Source: Pseudidiomarina planktonica
Lineage (GTDB): Bacteria > Pseudomonadota > Gammaproteobacteria > Enterobacterales > Alteromonadaceae
Reading direction: 5' to 3'
DNA length: 64,000 bases
Assembly: GCF_900177775.1 (NCBI RefSeq)
Contig: NZ_FXWH01000001.1
Location: 1,550,001-1,614,000, forward strand
Part shown: positions 18,267 through 27,514 of the stretch, one piece after another
Layout of the letters: the number at the start of each line of letters is the position of its first letter
Numbering within the stretch: position 1 is the first letter of the stretch
The notes under the pieces: model-generated
What the model saw: only the letters and a program-made list of their open reading frames with translations
What the model was told of the DNA's origin: nothing
Databases searched by the model: none
Program-made: the position numbers and the translations under genes

Positions 18267-19475
18267 TTAGCCTAACGAGAAGAACAAGCCGGCAATGGCT
18301 GCACTCATCATGTTCGCCAGAGTAGCAGCCAGTAGTGCGCGCATGCCCAGGCGGGCAATATCGTGACGACGGCTAGGCGCCATTCCGCCTAAACCACCCA
18401 ACAGAATGGCAATTGACGAAAAGTTCGCAAAACCACACAGCACAAAAGTAATAATGACTTGCGACTGCTGGCTCAGCTGGTCTTTGTAGTTCACGAAATC
18501 CAGGTAGGCCACAAATTCATTAATCACTAACTTCTGACCAATAAAGCTGCCCGCTAAACGCGCTTCGTCCCAGCTCACACCCAGCACATAAGCGACCGGT
18601 TGGAACACATAGCCAAAAATTTGCTGCAGGGTTAAATCCGGATAGCCAAACCAACCACCGAACCAGCCAAAAATACCGTTAATAAGTGCGATAAGCGCCA
18701 CGAAGGCAATCAACATAGCACCTACGTTAATGGCCAGCTGCATACCGCTGGAGGCACCTGAAGCAGCAGCATCAATAACGTTTACGGATTTATCTTCAAT
18801 TTGAACTTCTTCAACGTCATCGCGCGGCTTTTCGGTTTCCGGAATCATCATTTTAGCCATCAGGAAACCAGCGGGTGCAGCCATAAAACTGGCCGCAATC
18901 AAATATTTCAGCTCTACCCCGACGCCCGCATAACCGGCTAACACCGAGCCGGATACCGATGCCATACCACCTACCATCACGGCAAATAGCTCAGAGCGAG
19001 TCATAGTGGCAATGAACGGACGCACCATCATGGGCGCTTCAGTTTGCCCCACGAAAATATTAGCTGCCGCTGACATAGACTCAGGCCGGCTGGTGCCGAG
19101 CAACTTTTGCATGCCGCCACCCAGAATGCGGATAATCCACTTCATAACGCCCAAATAATAGAGCACAGAAATGAGCGACGAGAAGAAAACGATAACGCTG
19201 AGTACCTGAATAGCAAACACAAAGCCAAATTCAGCTGAAGCCAAACCACCGAACATAAAATCAATGCCGGCTTTAGTGAAGGAAATAACTTGTGAAACGC
19301 CATTGGCTACGGAAAACAATACTTCCTGACCAAAAGGTACATACAGCACAAAGGCACCAAGTAAAACTTGCAGCGCGAAAGCACCGGAAACCGTGCGCCA
19401 ATTAATGCTGCGTCTGTTGGTTGAACACAAATAGGCAACCAACAAGATAATCGCGATGCCAAGAAAGCTATTCAT
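18267..19475 (-). CDS. nupC: Concentrative nucleoside transporter, NupC/CNT family
   Basis: The 402-residue polytopic protein has an N-terminal [20 protein letters not shown] segment. The CNT core contains [30 protein letters not shown], whose GQTEAP motif binds nucleoside, and a second motif [15 protein letters not shown]. It imports nucleosides with protons or sodium across the inner membrane. It starts 15 bases after udk, so uridine entering the cell could be phosphorylated directly by the product of the upstream gene. Confidence 0.93.
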   Translation of the reverse strand: MNSFLGIAIILLVAYLCSTNRRSINWRTVSGAFALQVLLGAFVLYVPFGQEVLFSVANGVSQVISFTKAGIDFMFGGLASAEFGFVFAIQVLSVIVFFSSLISVLYYLGVMKWIIRILGGGMQKLLGTSRPESMSAAANIFVGQTEAPMMVRPFIATMTRSELFAVMVGGMASVSGSVLAGYAGVGVELKYLIAASFMAAPAGFLMAKMMIPETEKPRDDVEEVQIEDKSVNVIDAAASGASSGMQLAINVGAMLIAFVALIALINGIFGWFGGWFGYPDLTLQQIFGYVFQPVAYVLGVSWDEARLAGSFIGQKLVINEFVAYLDFVNYKDQLSQQSQVIITFVLCGFANFSSIAILLGGLGGMAPSRRHDIARLGMRALLAATLANMMSAAIAGLFFSLG

Positions 19476-19490
19476 AAGTTAAAAACCATT

Positions 19491-20147
19491 TTATTCCGCC
19501 AGCAACTGACGAATTTTTGATTGAATTAAATCGATGGCGATTTCATTCTGACCACCCCGGGTCACAACCAAATCAGCGAATTGTTTGGAGGGCAAAATAA
19601 ACTCAAAAAATGCTGGCCGAACCGTTGCCTGATACTGCTCAGTGATTGAGCTGATCGAACGGCCCCGCTCTTCTAGGTCACGCTGCATGCGGCGCAGCAA
19701 ACATATATCCAGTGGGGTATCCATAAACACTGATATATCAAAGTGCTCTCGTAATTCCGGGTCAGACAACAGCAAAATACCTTCAACCATAACCACGCGT
19801 CCGGGTGACACTGGAATAGTTTCAGCTAAGCGGGTGTGGGTGGTATAGCTGTACTGCGGCATTTCAATCGACTTGCCGTCGCGTAACTGCTGCAGGTGCT
19901 TAGCCAGCAGTTTATGCTCAAAAGCTGAGGGGTGGTCGTAGTTGGTAAGCTGTCGTTGTTCCAGGCTCAGATGAGTCTGATCGCGATAGTAGGCATCTTC
20001 CGCCAGAATCGCAATTCCATCACTTCCCAGTTCTGCCACTAATTGCTGGTATACCGTTGATGCAAAAAGGCTTTTACCCGACGCTGAAGCACCAGCAATG
20101 GCTATTATCGTTGTTTTTCCCACGCTTTGAGTATCCGTTGCTAACAA
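19491..20147 (-). CDS. udk: Uridine/cytidine kinase
   Basis: The protein has the P-loop IAGASASGKS near residues 17-26, then EDAYYRDQTHLS, NYDHPSAFEHKLL and GRVVMVEGILLLSDPELRE, all matching E. coli Udk along its length (about 215 residues). It phosphorylates uridine or cytidine to UMP or CMP with a nucleoside triphosphate. The start is uncertain: no ATG precedes the conserved region, and the candidates are TTG at 20147 and GTG at 20123. The first fits the length of E. coli Udk better. A poor start may keep expression low. nupC follows in the same transcript. Confidence 0.92.
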   Translation of the reverse strand: MLATDTQSVGKTTIIAIAGASASGKSLFASTVYQQLVAELGSDGIAILAEDAYYRDQTHLSLEQRQLTNYDHPSAFEHKLLAKHLQQLRDGKSIEMPQYSYTTHTRLAETIPVSPGRVVMVEGILLLSDPELREHFDISVFMDTPLDICLLRRMQRDLEERGRSISSITEQYQATVRPAFFEFILPSKQFADLVVTRGGQNEIAIDLIQSKIRQLLAE

Positions 20148-20322
20148 CAGCGCGCAATTATCCTAGATAAAGCGATGAATTGGAAGTGCCGATCAAGGCC
20201 TGCTTACCAGAGCGCACAAATGTACGATTATTTGTTACATTTTATCCCGACTAAGGCCATTGAAAATAAGATCCGCTGGTTTATAGTGGCAAACAATATT
20301 CGTTAATCAGGAATTCATTCTC

Positions 20323-23112
20323 ATGCATTTTTATAAAAGCCTGACCGCAGCTGCGGTAGCAACGGTGCTACTTGGTGGCTGCCAACTAACCTCTTCCGGT
20401 GCAGAACAACCAAATAAAGCCGCATCAGCTCAGCAACAACGTCAAGCCTTACCTGAAGTTGAAATAAGCCATCAGAGCTTTACCTTACCTAATGGTTTAA
20501 CCGTTATTGTTCATGAAGATCGCAAAGCTCCTATAGTGGCGGTAAACGTTTGGTATGCCGTTGGTTCGAAAGACGAAGGCCCTTCCCAAACCGGATTCGC
20601 TCACTTGTTCGAACATCTCATGTTCAACGGTACCGAAAACTACGATGATGAATACTTCGGCCCGTTCGAAAAAGCCGGTGCCACCGATATGAACGGCACC
20701 ACCAATAACGATCGCACTAACTACTTCCAGAATGTTCCAACGCCAGCGCTAGATATGGCGCTGTGGATGGAGTCTGATCGCATGGGCCACCTGCTTGGCG
20801 CTGTTACCCAGGACAAACTGGATGAACAACGTGGCGTAGTACAAAACGAAAAACGCCAGGGTGAAGCGCAACCTTATGGTCGCGTATTTAGCGTGCTGGC
20901 TGAAGAAACCTTTCCAGCAGGCCACCCTTACTCATGGTCAGTTATTGGCTCTATGGAAGATCTGAATGCCGCATCATTAGACGACGTGCATCAGTGGTTT
21001 GAAGACTACTATGGTGCGGCCAATGCGGTCATCGTACTGGCCGGTGATATTGACCTTGAAACCGCAAAAGAAAAAGTGACCCAGTATTTTGGTCACATTG
21101 AAGCTGGCAAACCACTGACCAAAACCAAATCCTGGGTAGCCAAATCCACTGGCACCAAGCGCATGACCATGGAAGACAACGTGCCTGCCTCGCGCATGTA
21201 TAAAGTATGGAATACAGCCGAAATGGGCACGCAAGACTCCGACTACCTGGGGCTGCTGGTTGATATCTTCGCCAATGGCAAGAACTCACGTTTGTATCAA
21301 CGCTTGGTTTATGACGAACAAATCGCGTCAGCTGTATTCGGCTTTCAGTATGATCGCGTGCTTGCCGGCCAATTTATTCTGGGTGCCGATGCCAAACCCG
21401 GCGTAGAGCTCAGTGCCATTGAAGCTATTGTTGACGAAGAACTGCAGCGCTTATTAAAAGAAGGCCCAACGGCCGACGAACTCGCCCGGGTTAAGTTCCG
21501 CCAGGCGGCTAATTTTGTGCGTGGCGCCGAACGTATCGGCGGCTTTGGTGGTAAGTCAGATATTCTGGCTGCCGGCGAGGTGTATCATGGCAATCCGGCG
21601 TTCTATCAACAACAATTAGAAACACTTCAGAATACCACTGCGGCCGACATTCAAACCGCGATGGACAAATGGCTTACCGACGGCGCTTTTGTACTCAATG
21701 TAGTACCTCAGCCGAACTATATGACTGGCGAGTCACAAGCCGATCGTTCTGAATTGCCAACAGTTGGAGCACTACCCGAATTAGACCTGCCTGAGCTAAC
21801 TACCTTTACCCTGTCCAACGGGTTGGAAGTAGCTTTAGCCGAGCGGCATGACGTTCCAACGGTACAAATGAGTTTGGTATTTGATAGCGGTTATGCGGCT
21901 GATTTTGGCGATAAGCCAGGTACCGCCAGCTTCACCATGAATATGCTCAAAGAAGGCACCACTAATCGCGATGCCCTTGAGCTTCAGGCTGATTTAGATA
22001 GCTTAGGAACAAACCTGAATGCCTCAGCTAGCCTGGATTCCTCACGTATTAGCATGGACACGCTTACCACTAATCTCAGCCCAAGCCTTGAGATTTTCGC
22101 GGACGTACTATTAAACGCATCTTTCAGTGCCGATGAGATCGAACGTAAACGCTCCATTTGGCTACAAAACATTACCAAAGAAAAAGCGCAGCCACAGGCT
22201 CAGGCATTACGAGTGATGCCTGGCTTATTGTTTGGCGACAATCACGCCTACAGCGTGCCTTTAACGGGGTCAGGTACAGTTGACTCCATTAGTGCGTTGA
22301 CGCGTGATGACTTAGTTTCCCACCGGGAAACCTGGTTACGTCCGGACAACGCTCGCCTGGTTATTGTTGGCGATACCACCGCCGAGGCCATTAAGCCCAT
22401 TCTGGAACAGCAATTGGCCAACTGGGAACAACCTACCAGCAGCAAACCAAGTAAGCAGTTTGTGCCGGTGGCTCAGCAACAAAGTAACCGGGTTTTCTTG
22501 ATTGATCAGCCAGGTTCACCGCAAGCTACTATTATTGCCGGGCAGCTTGCGCCTTCTGGTAACACGAGTGATGCCGAAGCCATTGACGTCATGAACACTA
22601 TTTTAGGCGGCAGTTTTACCAGTCGCTTGAATATGAATCTACGTGAAGACAAAGGCTGGTCTTATGGTGTGCGTTCAACCTGGTTAGATGCCGATGCTCA
22701 GGGTATTTACCTGACGGTTGCGCCGGTACAAAGCGACAAAACCAAAGCCTCTATACAAGAGATTCTGCGAGAACTCACTGGCTATATTGGTGATGAAACC
22801 GCAACGCCAGCTGAGCTTGAAAAAGTAAAATCAAATAAAACGGCCAAGTTGCCGGGAGCCTACGAAACCAAAGGCGCATTATTACAAGCAATTGTGAATG
22901 CACTGGAAAAAGAGCAGGACATGGCTTGGTTAGAAAGCTACGGAGAACGCGTGCGGAGTTTGGAGCTAGATGCAATTCACACGGTAGCCGACGACGTTCT
23001 TCGGCCTAACGCGTTAACCTGGGTTATTGTAGGCGATCTTGCGCAAATTGAAGAGCAAGTACGCTCGTTAAATCTGGGTGAGGTAACTGTACTGGACGCC
23101 GATCAGCTATAA
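20323..23112 (+). CDS. M16-family zinc metallopeptidase, lipoprotein
   Basis: The 929-residue protein begins with a lipoprotein signal ending LLGGC (Cys20) followed by TSS, so it is probably sorted to the outer membrane. It has two pitrilysin-type halves. The first is active: HLFEHLMFNG (about 93-102) carries the inverted zinc motif HxxEH, with the third ligand Glu in QRGVVQNEKRQ about 75 residues on. The second half, from near residue 490, is an inactive partner with RxxxWSYG (DKGWSYGVRS). Such proteins degrade short peptides inside a closed chamber. It stands alone, followed by a strong terminator. Confidence 0.93.
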   Translation: MHFYKSLTAAAVATVLLGGCQLTSSGAEQPNKAASAQQQRQALPEVEISHQSFTLPNGLTVIVHEDRKAPIVAVNVWYAVGSKDEGPSQTGFAHLFEHLMFNGTENYDDEYFGPFEKAGATDMNGTTNNDRTNYFQNVPTPALDMALWMESDRMGHLLGAVTQDKLDEQRGVVQNEKRQGEAQPYGRVFSVLAEETFPAGHPYSWSVIGSMEDLNAASLDDVHQWFEDYYGAANAVIVLAGDIDLETAKEKVTQYFGHIEAGKPLTKTKSWVAKSTGTKRMTMEDNVPASRMYKVWNTAEMGTQDSDYLGLLVDIFANGKNSRLYQRLVYDEQIASAVFGFQYDRVLAGQFILGADAKPGVELSAIEAIVDEELQRLLKEGPTADELARVKFRQAANFVRGAERIGGFGGKSDILAAGEVYHGNPAFYQQQLETLQNTTAADIQTAMDKWLTDGAFVLNVVPQPNYMTGESQADRSELPTVGALPELDLPELTTFTLSNGLEVALAERHDVPTVQMSLVFDSGYAADFGDKPGTASFTMNMLKEGTTNRDALELQADLDSLGTNLNASASLDSSRISMDTLTTNLSPSLEIFADVLLNASFSADEIERKRSIWLQNITKEKAQPQAQALRVMPGLLFGDNHAYSVPLTGSGTVDSISALTRDDLVSHRETWLRPDNARLVIVGDTTAEAIKPILEQQLANWEQPTSSKPSKQFVPVAQQQSNRVFLIDQPGSPQATIIAGQLAPSGNTSDAEAIDVMNTILGGSFTSRLNMNLREDKGWSYGVRSTWLDADAQGIYLTVAPVQSDKTKASIQEILRELTGYIGDETATPAELEKVKSNKTAKLPGAYETKGALLQAIVNALEKEQDMAWLESYGERVRSLELDAIHTVADDVLRPNALTWVIVGDLAQIEEQVRSLNLGEVTVLDADQL

Positions 23113-23143
23113 GTTTAATAAGCCAAGCTTAGCCCTAATGGTT

Positions 23144-23172
23144 AAAAGCCGCACCCCAGGTGCGGCTTTTTT
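23144..23172 (+). terminator. Rho-independent terminator after the M16 peptidase gene
   Basis: The stem AAAAGCCGCACC / GGTGCGGCTTTT has a short CCA-type loop and continues into a T-run. The next gene is convergent, and the A-run allows function on both strands. Confidence 0.9.
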
Positions 23173-23185
23173 ATGCCATAAACCA

Positions 23186-23938
23186 CTACTGTGATGAGCG
23201 CTTTGAATAACCAGCTAGAATAGTTTCCACAGCGCCGGTGTTCACTAATTCCTGAAATGCCTGTTGTAATTGATAGTAATTATTCGAATTATGTTTGCTC
23301 AAAGCGCAGTATGTAGGTGCCGGGTCTGCCCACATTTTATCTATCACAAAGTCAGGATTATTTTTGGCCACTTCAAAATAGTCCACATGTAAGTCAACAC
23401 TCATGACGGTGTCCAAGCGCCCTTCTCGCAAACGTTCAATATTCGCCGCTAAATCCGCCGCGTCATCGCGAACTGCCTGGCCAGAGCTAAACAATGCTTC
23501 CAATTCCGGATAACTAAAGCCTCTTACCGTACCAATTCGAAATTCATTCAAATCTGTAACGCGAGTTATAGGCGCACTATCAGAGCGGCGTATAAATACC
23601 TGCTCAGTCATAAAGAGCACGGGGGACCAGCCCAGTTGCTCGGGATCTGCCACCCAATCCGGGTTTAGAAAACAAGCAATGTCCGCCTGCCCCGATTCCA
23701 GCCAAAGTTCTACCCTTGCTCTGGGTAAGTTTAAGTATTCAATATGACGGAAATTGCGCTGGGCCAAAGTATCTAAAATGTCTTTGGCAATACCACTATG
23801 TAGACGCCTATTTTCAAAAATGGCGTAGGGGCTCTCATTGGTTGCACTCACAATAGCCCGAATGGGTTGCTGCTGGGCGAAGGCAATGAATGGCGAAAGG
23901 ATAAAAACAAGAATGAGAAAATTAACAAGTCGTTGCAT
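23186..23938 (-). CDS. Periplasmic solute-binding protein, SBP_bac_3-like
   Basis: The 250-residue product has a signal peptide (cleavage after IAFA, about residue 21). Its bilobed binding-protein pattern includes SPYAIFENRRLHSGIAKDIL, ESGQADIACFLNPDW, RIGTVRGFSYPELEALF and a C-terminal return lobe. This resembles the polar amino-acid binding family 3. No ABC permease or ATPase gene is near, so it is probably an orphan binding protein, perhaps presenting a ligand to a sensor. The adjacent divergent gene is a membrane GGDEF sensor, but its input domain is a different fold. The ligand is unknown. Confidence 0.8.
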   Translation of the reverse strand: MQRLVNFLILVFILSPFIAFAQQQPIRAIVSATNESPYAIFENRRLHSGIAKDILDTLAQRNFRHIEYLNLPRARVELWLESGQADIACFLNPDWVADPEQLGWSPVLFMTEQVFIRRSDSAPITRVTDLNEFRIGTVRGFSYPELEALFSSGQAVRDDAADLAANIERLREGRLDTVMSVDLHVDYFEVAKNNPDFVIDKMWADPAPTYCALSKHNSNNYYQLQQAFQELVNTGAVETILAGYSKRSSQ

Positions 23939-24151
23939 AGTGTTCTATTCACCGATCGGTGCCTCTTTTGAGCATAGAGTAACTTTTAATTTAGTGCGAC
24001 ACTAGGCATAACGAATTTGTATCAAAAGTTAAACTGAAGTTGTAAATAGATGCTTTTGTTCACTCGAATTGCTTGCTATTGTAAAGCTCTTATCGTTTAT
24101 GTAGAAACATGCTCAGGCATAGTTAGAATCTAATTTCAGGAGCATTTGACG

Positions 24152-27076
24152 TTGTATCCAGCCAGCTTCCTTGCTATATGCAAAGTCATGCTCAGACTTT
24201 TCTGCGCCCTGAGCGCTTTCGCCTATATTAGTTACGCCAGTGCTAACACAGAAGCTCCCGATGTAAATACCGACGCCCCGTTAAATATACGTGTGTGGAC
24301 GTCTGATGATGGCCTTCCTCACAACTCAGTAAACCGAATCACTCAGGACAGACTAGGCTATTTATGGATTGCCACCTGGGAAGGCCCGGTGCGATTTAAC
24401 GGGCGTGAATTTGAAGTGTTTGATGACCGCCGCCAAAGCGGCTTACCTGATAATGGCATGCTTGAAGTTATTCGCGCTCCTGATGCGTCACAAGTGCTCT
24501 TTGGTGGTGCTCGCGGCGGTATCGCTAGAACAGATGCCAACGATTGGCAAACCTTTGATACGGTCCCACCGCGCGTTCACCGGCTCTTTGTTGATGCCAA
24601 TGAAGATCTCTGGATTGGTACTTTTAATGCGGGTTTAGTCAAACAAAAGGCCAGCGGTGAACGACAAACTTACAGCACCGAGCATGGCCTTCCAGGCCGT
24701 TCCGTTCACAGTTTATTGATGACTAAAGCAGGCTATTTGTGGGTTGGTACCAATAATGGTGTTGCGCAGTTAGCGTCTGATGGGAATTCATTTACACCGC
24801 TAACGCAATTACCCGACAATACCGTGTTAACTATGTTGCAGCTAACTGACGGACGCATACTGGTTGCCATAGACAACAAGCTATACATTGCCAACGACAG
24901 TCAGCAGCCACGCTTTGAGGTTTTTCCAACCCCGCTGCGTAGTGCCATTAACGTGTTACATCAAGACATGGCTGGCAACATATGGGCCGGAACCCATAAA
25001 AACGGCATTGCCAAAGTGTCGCTACAAGAACAAACACTGGAGTATATAGATAGCACCCATGGTTTACCCAATGATCATGTGCTGGATATTTTCTGTGATC
25101 GGGAAGGCAGTTTATGGGTGGGTACACACGGCGGATTGGTGCAATTACGCAGTACTTTATTTACAACCTACACCGAAGCTGACGGCTTACCCGCGAATTA
25201 TATTCGCGCCTTGCACCAACTGCGTGACGGCACCCTGTTAGTTGGTGGCTTAGGTGGACTTAGCCAATACCAGAATCACCACTTTAGCCCCATAGCGACA
25301 GTACCGGAACTGCACAACAAATCTATTTTAAGCATCAACAGTGATGAATTCGACCGCATTTATGTAGGTACCTTTACCGATGGCTTATACGTTGTCGAAA
25401 ATCAGGAGCTATTAAAGCGTTTGGATAAGGCAGATGGCATGGTTAGCAACGAAATTCGCGCCATACTGCCGTTGAGCAAATATGAATTACTGATTGGAAC
25501 CGTGTCAGGTCTACATCGTATTGATTTCAGTCAGGACCAATTGCAGTTGCAAACCTTTACCACCGACGATGGCTTGCCGCACGACTATGTAGCCAGCTTG
25601 TATCGTGACTCACTTGGTACTATCTGGCTTGGCACCTTAACCGGCCTGGCCCAGTTCGAATTGAAATCAAACACCATTAAACCCTACGACTTCGCCGCAG
25701 GAAATGATGCGCAATACATATTCAATATATACGAAGACGCCAGTCATTTATGGCTAGGCACCGACCGCGGCTTAATGGCCAGAGACCAAAGTACCGGCGA
25801 ATGGACTGTTATTTCGCGCGCAAATGGCCTACCGTTTGACAACTACTTCGGTATTACCCGCGACAATAGTGGCAATATTTGGGGTGGTAATAGCCGCGGT
25901 GTGTTGCGGTTACCACAGCGTCAGGTAGATGCAGTTTTAGCCGGAACCCAAACGCAGGTTAGCTATCGGTTATTTAAAAAAGCCGACGGCTTACAAACAG
26001 CGCAAATGAACACTGGCGACCAAGCCATCATAAAATCCCAAAGCGGTGAAATCTGGTTTGCTTTGTCCAGCGGGGTTGCCAGCACAACGCCGGTTGAAGT
26101 GGGACACAATAACTCGGTACCGCCGAACGTAGACATACACCGCGTAGCAGCCGACAACCAGCCAATTGCACCCGGTGCTGAGCTAGATGCAAAAGTTAAC
26201 CGGGTATCATTTTCATACGCCGCGCTGGGCTACTTAAACTCAGAGAGTATCCGCTATCAGGTTCAACTACGCGGTTTTGATAAAAACTGGGTTGACCGCG
26301 GGAATGTCATGAGTGTCGATTACACCGATTTGGCGCCGCGCCATTATCAGTTCGCGGTTCGTGCGGCCTACCCGCGCGGGGAATGGAGTCAGATAGCTAC
26401 TGTGGACATATACCAGCGTCCGGAGCTTTGGCAACGGTGGTGGATTCAGTTGTTAGGCTTACTCATTATTGTGCTAACTATTGCCGGGTTGGTCAGGCTG
26501 CGCTTACGCGGTTTGGCCAAATCGCGTCAACGCCTGTTAACCCTGGTAAATGAACAAACCAAAGAACTTGAGGCACTAGCCAATCAAGATAGCCTGACGC
26601 AGTTAGCCAATCGCCGCGCCTTCGATCGCTTTATTCAACGTGCGTTGCTACGCAGTGAAAAACTCGATCAACCATTGTGTCTGGCTATTTTGGACATAGA
26701 CAATTTTAAAGACGTGAACGATACCTACTTTCATGCCAGTGGCGATGAAATTTTAAAGCGTCTGGCGGACATTATTCGTGACTGTATCCGCGACAATGAC
26801 CATGCCGCTCGTTGGGGTGGTGAAGAGTTTGCGCTGTTGCTGGATAACACCAATATTGATACCGCATTTAAGATTTGTGAACGTATTCGTAGCCGAGTAG
26901 CCGAAGCCCGCTTTGAAGATATTGATACCAAGTTAACCGTTACCTTGAGTGCCGGTATTGCCCAGCACCACACCAATGAAAGTCATAGCAGTTTATTGCT
27001 ACGCGCAGATAAGGCGCTGTACAGCGCCAAGCACGATGGTAGGAATCAAGTTGTTATTGCGGACGACGATAGGTAA
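24152..27076 (+). CDS. Propeller-sensor diguanylate cyclase (Reg_prop/Y_Y_Y/GGDEF)
   Basis: After a signal peptide come many repeats of the two-component regulator propeller type (for example GYLWIATWEGPVRF, GNIWAGTHKNGIA, GSLWVGTHGGLVQL), filling about residues 40-600. A Y_Y_Y domain follows (QLRGFDKNWVDRG), then one transmembrane helix near 770 (WIQLLGLLIIVLTIAGLV) and a GGDEF domain with RWGGEEF near residue 887. The layout is that of hybrid sugar sensors, but with a cyclic-di-GMP synthase output. No RxxD inhibition site is evident. The start is uncertain: AGGAG at 24138-24142 is nine bases before TTG 24152, three before TTG 24146, and far from ATG 24188. Confidence 0.9.
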   Translation: MYPASFLAICKVMLRLFCALSAFAYISYASANTEAPDVNTDAPLNIRVWTSDDGLPHNSVNRITQDRLGYLWIATWEGPVRFNGREFEVFDDRRQSGLPDNGMLEVIRAPDASQVLFGGARGGIARTDANDWQTFDTVPPRVHRLFVDANEDLWIGTFNAGLVKQKASGERQTYSTEHGLPGRSVHSLLMTKAGYLWVGTNNGVAQLASDGNSFTPLTQLPDNTVLTMLQLTDGRILVAIDNKLYIANDSQQPRFEVFPTPLRSAINVLHQDMAGNIWAGTHKNGIAKVSLQEQTLEYIDSTHGLPNDHVLDIFCDREGSLWVGTHGGLVQLRSTLFTTYTEADGLPANYIRALHQLRDGTLLVGGLGGLSQYQNHHFSPIATVPELHNKSILSINSDEFDRIYVGTFTDGLYVVENQELLKRLDKADGMVSNEIRAILPLSKYELLIGTVSGLHRIDFSQDQLQLQTFTTDDGLPHDYVASLYRDSLGTIWLGTLTGLAQFELKSNTIKPYDFAAGNDAQYIFNIYEDASHLWLGTDRGLMARDQSTGEWTVISRANGLPFDNYFGITRDNSGNIWGGNSRGVLRLPQRQVDAVLAGTQTQVSYRLFKKADGLQTAQMNTGDQAIIKSQSGEIWFALSSGVASTTPVEVGHNNSVPPNVDIHRVAADNQPIAPGAELDAKVNRVSFSYAALGYLNSESIRYQVQLRGFDKNWVDRGNVMSVDYTDLAPRHYQFAVRAAYPRGEWSQIATVDIYQRPELWQRWWIQLLGLLIIVLTIAGLVRLRLRGLAKSRQRLLTLVNEQTKELEALANQDSLTQLANRRAFDRFIQRALLRSEKLDQPLCLAILDIDNFKDVNDTYFHASGDEILKRLADIIRDCIRDNDHAARWGGEEFALLLDNTNIDTAFKICERIRSRVAEARFEDIDTKLTVTLSAGIAQHHTNESHSSLLLRADKALYSAKHDGRNQVVIADDDR

Positions 27077-27508
27077 CTAAAGCGGGAACTTGGGATTCCA
27101 GACTACCTCCCAAAGATGTTTATCCGGATCTTGAAAACACCCCGCATAACCACCCCAGGCGGTTTTCGTTGCCGGTTTTATAACACGAGCTCCCGCCGCT
27201 TCAGCAACTTGCATAAACTTATCCACTTCGGCACAACTAGCCAGATTGTGCGCGAGCATCATGCTCGCGTTCGTACTGATATCGGCTTCCGTGGCGCTGT
27301 CTTTTAGTTGCAAATCCTTTAGTAAACTAGCCCGCGGCCATAGCGCTAATATTTGCCCATGTGGCAGCGGAAAGAAGGCAACGGCACCATTTTCGTATTC
27401 GGTGCCGATAATACCTTCAGTTTGCCAGCCTAACCCGTCGCGATAAAAGCTCACCGCACGCTCTAAACTGGCAACTGTGAGTGTAATAAAACTAACTGCA
27501 GCCGGCAT
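27077..27508 (-). CDS. VOC-family (glyoxalase/dioxygenase fold) protein
   Basis: The 143-residue protein has paired beta-alpha-beta modules of the vicinal-oxygen-chelate fold. ITLTVASLERAVSFYRDGLGW opens the first; WGGYAGCFQDPDKHLWEVVWN closes the second, with the usual DPDGxxxE metal-ligand context altered to DPDKHLWE. The reaction is not predictable. It starts six bases after the serine hydrolase gene and is the last member of a three-gene minus-strand operon. Its stop abuts the stop of the convergent propeller-GGDEF gene with no spacing. Confidence 0.88.
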   Translation of the reverse strand: MPAAVSFITLTVASLERAVSFYRDGLGWQTEGIIGTEYENGAVAFFPLPHGQILALWPRASLLKDLQLKDSATEADISTNASMMLAHNLASCAEVDKFMQVAEAAGARVIKPATKTAWGGYAGCFQDPDKHLWEVVWNPKFPL

Positions 27509-27514
27509 AGCGAA

